Source: Climacium dendroides (Eukaryota > Streptophyta > Bryopsida > Hypnales > Climaciaceae). Taken from it: 64,000 nucleotides of DNA. Location of the stretch: the NCBI GenBank assembly GCA_950106755.1, contig OX467084.1, positions 5,208,001-5,272,000 on the forward strand, in the 5' to 3' direction. Position numbers and translations under genes: made by a program. This document shows, in pieces, positions 57,292-64,000 of the stretch. Every line of letters begins with the position of its first letter. Within the stretch, counting starts at the first letter, position 1. A model generated the notes under the pieces. The model was given only the letters and a program-made list of their open reading frames with translations, made no database searches and was not told the origin of the DNA.

Positions 57292-59458
57292 CCCTTCAAA
57301 TGCTTTCTAGGAGGTAAATAGACCTCCAAAAAATACTCCACCGCCGCATGTAGGTCCCCTAAACATACAAGGAGTGTCCTCCCCGAGAAAGAGAGGGATT
57401 GTGACGGGGAAATTTACACCAATATTGCTTCAACTTGCAGAGATGTGGGTGTCAAAGTATGTTCTCTATATATTTGATTTGCTTTTTTTTTAAGAATGTT
57501 TGGGAGGATAATGAGAGCTTCAAGTGTTCCTTGTTGTCCCTTGCCATTGAGATTTAATGTTGGTTGTTGTAGCACTAGGATCTTGGTTAGGATTTTGGTG
57601 AAATGAAATCAACTTTAGGGTTTGGCTACATTTGTTTAGATTGGGAGACTTTGAGTAATACATTCATAAAAATCATAGTATCATCTATAGAGGTTTAGTT
57701 TATCACATTGTTTAATCGATTGTGGATCTCAGTCAATAGGATTTTATACTCGTGAGGTTTTCAAAATGAATCTTCGTAAGCATTCTTGCACTATACAAGT
57801 TGTAAACGTAACTATTAAAAATATTCTATCTTTGCAACTAATTTCAAAAAAATTTGCGAGTGGACTCATCAATTTGGCCATAGGTTGAATCAACCAATAA
57901 ATGTTTGTCTTATAGTTCTAGAAGTATGATTGAATTTGAAATTTGAAATTGAAATTTGTAGAGTTCAATTAATGAATTTTATTCTAATTATTGATCCTTC
58001 TTTGATTGTAGACAAGTGATTCAAGTTTGTAGTAGTTGCACTATAAGACTACTAGTACCTTCTTGGCATCAAGGGTTGGCATGAGCTCAAAACTCAAGGT
58101 TACTGGACACCACCCATCTCAAAAATTCTCAAAATTGAAAGACCTCATTAAACAATTTAATATTCATAATAAGCCTCCCAAAACCATAGGTGAAGGATCA
58201 GGGTTGTCTCGGACGCACGTCCATCTCGAAATCGCGTCCAAAATCCGGACGTTCAGACCTAATGACACGACTGGACTATGGTTGGTCGGCATCCAGCGGT
58301 TGGTCGGACGGGCGTGGCAGCGGTCGGGCGGACCGCTAGTCCGCAAGTTCGGCAACGGACGGACCGTTCGATCAAACGCGGTCCGCCAGTTCGGAGTAGG
58401 TTCGCGTCGTCCGGATTAGATTCGGGAAAGATAGTTTTAGGTCTGGGAGCGGACGGCTATATGAGCGGGATAACAGTTTCTAGTGGCCAAACTTTACAAG
58501 GAAATGAAGTGATTGAACGTGACAGGTCTCCATCCATACCATTAGGAAAATGACAAACTACATGCTTGGGAGAAAATGAATGTGGACAAAACAAGCTTAG
58601 AATTTGGAGAAAAATTGGTTGACAAGAGCATCGAGGGACCAAGCTCTCTAAGCCCTAAACCGCTAGAGGTATTAGACGGTTCGGATTCAAATTTGAAAGA
58701 GTGCAAAAGTTCAAATATGGTCCACAATGGCCAAGGCAAAAATGACAACGTCCAAAGTTCACAACATCCACCTCATACCAATCCTCCACCCGCTCCACGC
58801 TCATTGTTGAACGGTGGAAGTGGTAGTACTACTTTGGGGGGTTTAGGGAGTTCTCAATCTAAATTGCAAACTTCCAAGATTAAAAAAGAAACTGTAAAGC
58901 GGAAATTCACTAGTTTAGGGTGTACTACTGATGGGGAAGATGAGACATTGGAATCAATGTTGAAGAACATAGCAGGTCGCCCACCACAATGTTTTGAAAG
59001 ACCAACAGACATGAAACTGCAATCTCTGAGTGAAATAACAGCGGTCTCTTGCCAACAGAGGCAACAGACAGAAGAAGCAATGGTAGAAGAATCCGCTCAA
59101 CCTAAAAAGAAACGAGTGATGGAGTTGTTTGCTATCTCCCCAAGGAAGAAAGTACATGGAGGAAGACCCCCCTTGGATACATGACTATCCCTTCCAGTTC
59201 TTCCTACAAGGAAAGGACGATCGGCCATTGGTCTTCGAGAACGTATACTCGGTAATAACTTGTTACAAAGGAAGTATGATCCAAACGCAGGCAAGGAGAA
59301 GAAAGCTTATGCATCTAGGAAAATCAGAGAAAAAGCAAAAAAAATTTGATTATCTTCATCAAATGATGAAGACAACACTTTCGACGATAAAGACGATGGA
59401 TGGATATCAAGAGACTATAGTGGTGGGGCAGAGGTAAAAGGAGATAGTGATTATCACC
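57292..59458 (+). pseudogene. Broken basic/serine-rich gene, probably mobile-element encoded
   Basis: An exon-like block at about 57292-57456 (GPLNIQGVSSPRKRGIVTGK, then FTPILLQLAEMWVSK) ends near an intron. A second block starts near 58030 and reads SSKLKVTGHHPSQKFSKLKD, then LIKQFNIHNKPPKTIGEGSG. A GC-rich island interrupts it at about 58205-58470. The longest frame (58576-59184) continues with low-complexity polar sequence and KKKRVMELFAISPRKKVHGG. After a TGA at 59182 the same frame goes on (LSLPVLPTRKGRSAIGLRER) through a second TGA at about 59347 to an acidic end (NDEDNTFDDKDDGW) at 59458. No domain is recognised; it is a basic, nuclear-type protein by composition. Some CACTA second proteins look similar, but this is a guess. 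Confidence 0.4.
58205..58470. repeat. GC-rich CGGAC/GTCCG island 1
   Basis: A sharply bounded GC-rich, CpG-dense block (GTCGGGCGGACCGCTAGTCC, GGTCCGCCAGTTCGG) inside AT-rich coding-like sequence. It shares the CGGAC/GTCCG vocabulary with the islands at 59864 and 62475. Ends and insertion mark are not resolved. Confidence 0.55.
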
Positions 59459-59885
59459 CTTAGGAATTGAATCTTATATTCTTAGAACGGGTTAGATTAG
59501 AGTACATTACATGGACAGTTGTTCAAATCTTTATAATTTGAATTTGGAAGAGCTTATGAACTTAGGAGAAATGAAGTTTGGCATTTGACACACATTGTTC
59601 TATAATAGGAATTTGCGTGTTTATTTTGAAAAATGTAATAAACCTTTTATATTCATTGTTTTTGGTTGAATGGTTGAATAGGAAATTGAAGAAGTTTTTA
59701 CTGTGTGTATTTTGGTTATGAATTCTCCATGTACAAAACAAATAAAATCAGATAATTTCTTGGGAAGCGTTAGAACTTAGAAATAATGAACCTCAGACAA
59801 AAAGCTTGCATCAAAACTGAAATCTGTAAATATAGAATTACAGAATTTGTGGTTCTTTGTTGCCGTCCGGCCACAACCACAATGG

Positions 59886-60015
59886 ACTCTCCGACCGCAC
59901 GGATGGGCCAATCACAGGTCCGCACCGGACTGTCCGACCACACGGATGGGCCAACCGCAGGTCCGCAACGGACTGTCCGATCGCTGGGGAGGCCGCGGGT
60001 GGGCCAACCACACCG
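59886..60015. repeat. GC-rich island 2: 43-bp tandem repeat, 3 units
   Basis: Units start at 59886, 59929 and 59972, each beginning ACTxTCCGAxC. The first two continue CACGGATGGGCCAA and AGGTCCGCA(A/C)CGG; the third is diverged. CpG density is far above the surroundings. Confidence 0.85.
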
Positions 60016-60040
60016 GACGGGTCCGACCGCATAAAGGTGA

Positions 60041-62270
60041 CACGAATGATTAAGAGCTCATCTGCCATTCAAGAAAGTGGGTTTTCTGAATCTCTTTACT
60101 ATGATAATTTTCCATAATGATACTTAGAAGACTACGGTTCTGGTCTTAAGGTTCGAGGTTCGATCACTTGCAGTCATGATTTTGGGGGGGAGAATGATTG
60201 GATGAAGGAGTTGGTCCTCTTGCTTAAGTAGATGTTCCTATAAGGTTGGAAGAGGTGGAAGTTGAATTCCGTTCAAAGATTTTTGTAACACTATTGTGAT
60301 TCAGAAATCTCCGATCGGAAGTCAAAAATCATCCCTTCCAGCCTTCAAGGAACGTCAATACTATATCACCATGACATTTTGGGAAGGGGGAATTTTGGTT
60401 TTACAAATTGTACAAATTATACAAAATTTGGGAATGAACAATAACAAAGTTGAAGCCCTTGCCAACGAATCTTGAATGAAACCTACTACTAGAAAATCCA
60501 AAGCCTTACAAGGTTGTAAGTACTCGTTTGTACTTAGTTTGCAGTAAAAATCTAAAATATATTTTGATTGAGCAACTTACAGTTGAAGTAACTCCAAGAG
60601 AAGTGTTGACATGAAATTGTGAAATGATTTGCAAGAGTGAATTACTTAAATATTTTTTGATTTCAGGGCTATAGTGTTGCACGGCCATGTCAATATGTCA
60701 CCATGTTGCATTCTTTAGAGAATTACAATGCATATGTTTATATGGTCAAACTATAAATGAAAACGGTTTTAAATGAAAACAAGGTTTCATGTAGCGAAGG
60801 GGAAAGCTCTATGTGGCATCCCTACATTTGTATTCTTTGTAATTTGAAACCTCCAACCAAATTGTAAAGCAAAATATTTAAGCAAAATATTTAATCCAAA
60901 TTTCATTGATTTCCATAAGTATCGATTCGAAGGTGAACTAAATTCATTGGAATTTCAGAAAAATTGAATTCCAAGTGCATGTGAAATTGAAGTCAATTAG
61001 GATTTAGATTCATTTTCAATTTGGATTAAGATTCATTTTCAATTTGGATTAAACATTGTATTTGCATTTGACATAATTGGCAACTACATATTCAATTAGA
61101 TTGGAAATTGAAGTAAAATATAGTTTCATTAGGGATCATACCTCAATCTAAAAATCTATATTGAAAATTGAATTATTAATTTGTACTTTACATTAATAAA
61201 ATTGGAGAAAATTAGAATTTGATATGGCTTTCATGTGTACTACAATACATTTCTAAGAAAGGTTGAAAAGCTCAAATGATCAAATTAATATTCCAACAAA
61301 ATTGGAATTGAAATTCTAATTGCAGTACGCTAGTGCATTGTTTTTATTACAATTCCAAATGAATGTGTTTGGGAAATCAATTGAAGTTCTACATTAGAAG
61401 GTTATTAAAATCAAAAATTCAAATGTAATTTGAATTACTTGAGTTGCATTCAAATTCAAATTCAAATTCAAATTTGTTACTATTTCTCTCCTACCTTCCA
61501 TTTCAATTTGAATGCACATTCCATTTCAAATTGCATTTGCATGTCAATATGTCATGTTCAATTTCAGTTTGAAAGGCAATTTCAATTTGGAAAAATGGAA
61601 GTCAAATTCAATTGCAATGACAGTATAACACCCACTTTAAAATTCACATTGGAATATTGACTTTAATGTACTTTGATTTCAATCAATTGAAATGAAAATA
61701 GAGACTTCTGCATTGAACCTGTTGAATTCATAATTCAACATCATAATAAACAAATTTTTGGGGAGAGCTTACATTGTATAAGTGAGCTTGAAACAACCTT
61801 CACTCATTTTAACTTTCTAACTTTCAAGACTTCAAGTCCATAAATTGAAAAATTTATGAAGTTGAACAAATTGCTTGTGTTTCCTAGAGAATATAACAAT
61901 CATTATAGATTATTAGATTAATGAAAACAACATTAAATTCCTAATGCCTTACATTTGTAATTGACTTATGACTTATTTGTTCAATATTGTCACTGTAGTA
62001 TTCCAAATTATTTCCCATATGTGACATGCAAAAGTTTACATTTCACAAAGAATCATAATTTTATGATTATAGAAAATGACTGAAGACTTCACTTTTCTTC
62101 AATTATATATTTTTTAATATCACCATAAAAATTCTCTCTTTCTCCCTCTATATATATTTATAGTTTGTACACAAAGTACTCATAAGATGTAACAATGAGT
62201 CAATTACAAACATATTTGATGAAGAGAAATATCAAAATTCTAAAAGGGAGTAGAGTTCACAATTACAGGT
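60041..62270. other. No gene; CAAATT-rich tract
   Basis: AT-rich DNA without a supportable gene. From about 60860 to 61680 it is dominated by variants of AATTTCAATTTG and CAAATTC, with a clean CAAATT hexamer run at about 61449-61475. A telomere-like TTTAGGGTATAGGGTTTAGGG segment sits just after, at about 62284-62305. Confidence 0.5.
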
Positions 62271-62474
62271 AGGATTTATGGGTTTTAGGGTATAGGGTTT
62301 AGGGTATGGAGTTGTTTTTTGAGTTTCAGATTGAAGGGGCATAATTCCCACCTTCAGCTTTTAAAGTTCTGATGTCCTCACCTGAAGATAGTGAGAAACA
62401 GATGGTCTGCCACCTCACTTCTTTGGATTCTCTACTTGCAAATAATTGAGTTTGGAGAATCTAAATTTGTCTAC

Positions 62475-63490
62475 CTGTCTGTTCGGCGGACGGTGCACCG
62501 ACCAAGCGGTCGGTGAAACCGTCGGCCCGTCTGCTCAGCGGACAGATGGACGGCCATTCAGTCAGGGCGGATGAAGTTTGGCCATCCGCCCATCTACCCG
62601 TCCGCTCGGCGGACGGTGCGTCGACCAAGTGGTCAGTGAAACCGTTGGCCCGTCCGTTGAGTGGACGGACCGATGGCTGGTCGGCCTAGCCGACAGCCGA
62701 TCGGACGGGGCGGACGAAGTTTGGCCGTCCGCCCATCCCCCTGTCCACTCGGTAGACGGCCTGTTAGCAAGGAGGTCGGTGCATCCGTCCGACTCGTCCG
62801 TCCGTACATCGTTCTCGACTGTGCGATGGAAGCTGCGGACTCGCAGTGTCCGTCCGATCTTGCCGTTCAACCCTCAGGCCGACAGCGATGTCCGCCCTAG
62901 CGGTCAGTATAAAGAGTGCAGCGGACGGCTCAGTCCACACAATTGTTTCCCTTGCGGAGTCGGTGATCCAACGACAATTGGTCTCTGCGCGCCCCTTCCA
63001 ACTTGGTATGTGAACAATTCTAAATGAATAAGTTGCATTCATTCATTATTATAATCTAAAATCTCCATGCGGTCGGATGCGCTACACGGCCGACCGACCG
63101 AGCGGACGGAGATTTTCATTCAGGTGTCGGATTTAAGGCTGCATCGAACGGCCTTCGCGGTCCGATTCCCTCGGCCGTCCGATTAGGGGCACGGCGGACT
63201 CCACCTCCGTCTGTAAGGTCGGTCCCGTCCGCTCAGTCGGCGCCGTCTGCCTAGTCCGCGTGGTCGGCTTCGTTCGCTGTCGTTGCGGTTGCCCCATTCG
63301 CACAGTCGGCGCCGTCCGCTCCATCGTCGGCCCCGTCCGCCCAGTTGTCCGCTCCGTCGGCTCTTTTGTCCGCTTGACGCCTGTCCATTAGACATACGGG
63401 AGTCGCACAGTTCTATGTCGCCGAACGCTCAAAAACCCACGGACGCGGACGTTGGATGTCCGTCTGGACGTCCGGGCATCCCAACGTCTG
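62475..63490. repeat. GC-rich island 3: CGGAC/GTCCG repeat block, about 1 kb
   Basis: The left part has 2-3 diverged units of about 123-143 bp. Each has a (G/C)TCxGCTCGGCGGACGGTGC-like start, then GACCAAGxGGTC, GTGAAACCGT(C/T)GGCCCGTC and GAAGTTTGGCC(A/G)TCCGCCCATC. The right part (about 63060-63480) is rich in GTCGG, CGTCCG and GCCGTCC. Open frames here (for example 62578-63027) are by-products of high GC and not genes. CpG is not depleted, so this DNA is either young or under a different methylation history. Confidence 0.75.
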
Positions 63491-64000
63491 TGCAACCCTG
63501 TGAAGTATTTGATTTGTTATTTTAAAGCCCTGTAAGGCTACTAGGGGAATTCAATTTTCTTTTTAAATCCCATGACAAAGGCTACCAGACCCCTCTCAAC
63601 ACCAAGGGCTAGCCTGAGATTGGCTCCTAAATCTTGGCTCCTGAAAGCCAACTCTCCAAACTTTAATCATTTTGAAAAATTGCAGGAGGTTTGCTTGGCC
63701 AACAAGATTTTTGCAATTTATATTCCGATTTTATGGACGACAAATTCTGATTTTTGGACACTTTAAATTTTGATATTCCCATCCTTACAATGATTGAAGG
63801 TTCACACCTTAGGATTCTAATTTGTGGATCTCAAATTAGGGCATTGAATTAAGTCAATCAGATTTTGATTTCTAATGTTAATTGCAGATCATGGTATAGC
63901 TTTAGGAATGATGGTGTAGCTTTTGGAGCTTTACAATTTTTATTTTTTTACAGCTTTTCCTTGTCCAAGATTACCAACCCCATTAATTTTCATAGCCTAT
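63491..64000. other. No gene seen
   Basis: Returns to AT-rich composition. The short frame 63572-63766 shows nothing recognisable. Confidence 0.5.

Noticed and set aside
62578..63042. 149- and 92-residue frames in the GC-rich island
   Set aside because: Open only because stop codons are rare in GC-rich tandem repeats; all frames are open on both strands and the products are repetitive.

Overview
The window is nuclear DNA of a land plant. The genes have many short introns with GT/AG ends. There are interstitial TTTAGGG-type telomere motifs, CACTA and LINE elements, and a plant-style RAD23. A non-flowering lineage (bryophyte, lycophyte or fern-like) fits the look of the LRR and transposase-like proteins, but that is an inference and I cannot name a species. 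Gene density is very low. Most of the window is AT-rich, CpG-poor, decayed mobile DNA.

Layout. (1) 0-2 kb: a broken gene whose exons still read as a DNA N4/N6-methylase-like fold, with a foldback MITE inside it. (2) 2.7-4.7 kb: a 5'-damaged CACTA-type element with an array of 38-bp palindromic units. (3) 4.7-9.3 kb: non-coding repeats, ending in a 427-bp foldback element just upstream of a gene. (4) 9.6-14 kb: the one complete, confident gene, a 13-exon RAD23 ubiquitin/proteasome shuttle and DNA-repair gene (UBL-UBA1-XPC-binding-UBA2, 417 residues). It carries an extra in-frame 33-nt microexon. (5) 14-36 kb: a long desert of decayed repeats with several small transposons (CACTA MITEs, a 715-bp CACTA element with CCA target duplication, a TA-flanked 340-bp element). 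(6) 36-40.5 kb: a gene island with a trihelix/Myb-SANT-like DNA-binding protein followed on the same strand by a leucine-rich-repeat protein with an acidic tail. The splice phases allow the two to be one fused protein. (7) 42-43.9 kb: an intact-ended second copy of the CACTA family of region 2, with TCA target duplication. (8) 44.7-47.3 kb: a dead LINE (endonuclease plus reverse transcriptase). (9) 48.4-53.1 kb: a large broken transposase-like gene whose spaced acidic motifs resemble P-element/THAP9-type transposases, itself hit by a 195-bp CACTA MITE. (10) 54-56.6 kb: an orphan coding exon, a duplicated palindrome and another MITE. (11) 57-63.5 kb: a broken basic/serine-rich gene and GC-rich islands built on CGGAC/GTCCG motifs.

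How it fits together. The window is a nested mobile-element landscape around two live-looking gene islands (RAD23 and trihelix/LRR). Reading frames of the dead elements are mostly broken by TAG/TGA/TAA at places where CAG, CGA or CAA would continue the frame, which is what decay by cytosine methylation and deamination would give. Several MITEs share CACTA/TAGTG ends and were probably moved by a CACTA transposase that is not encoded here.
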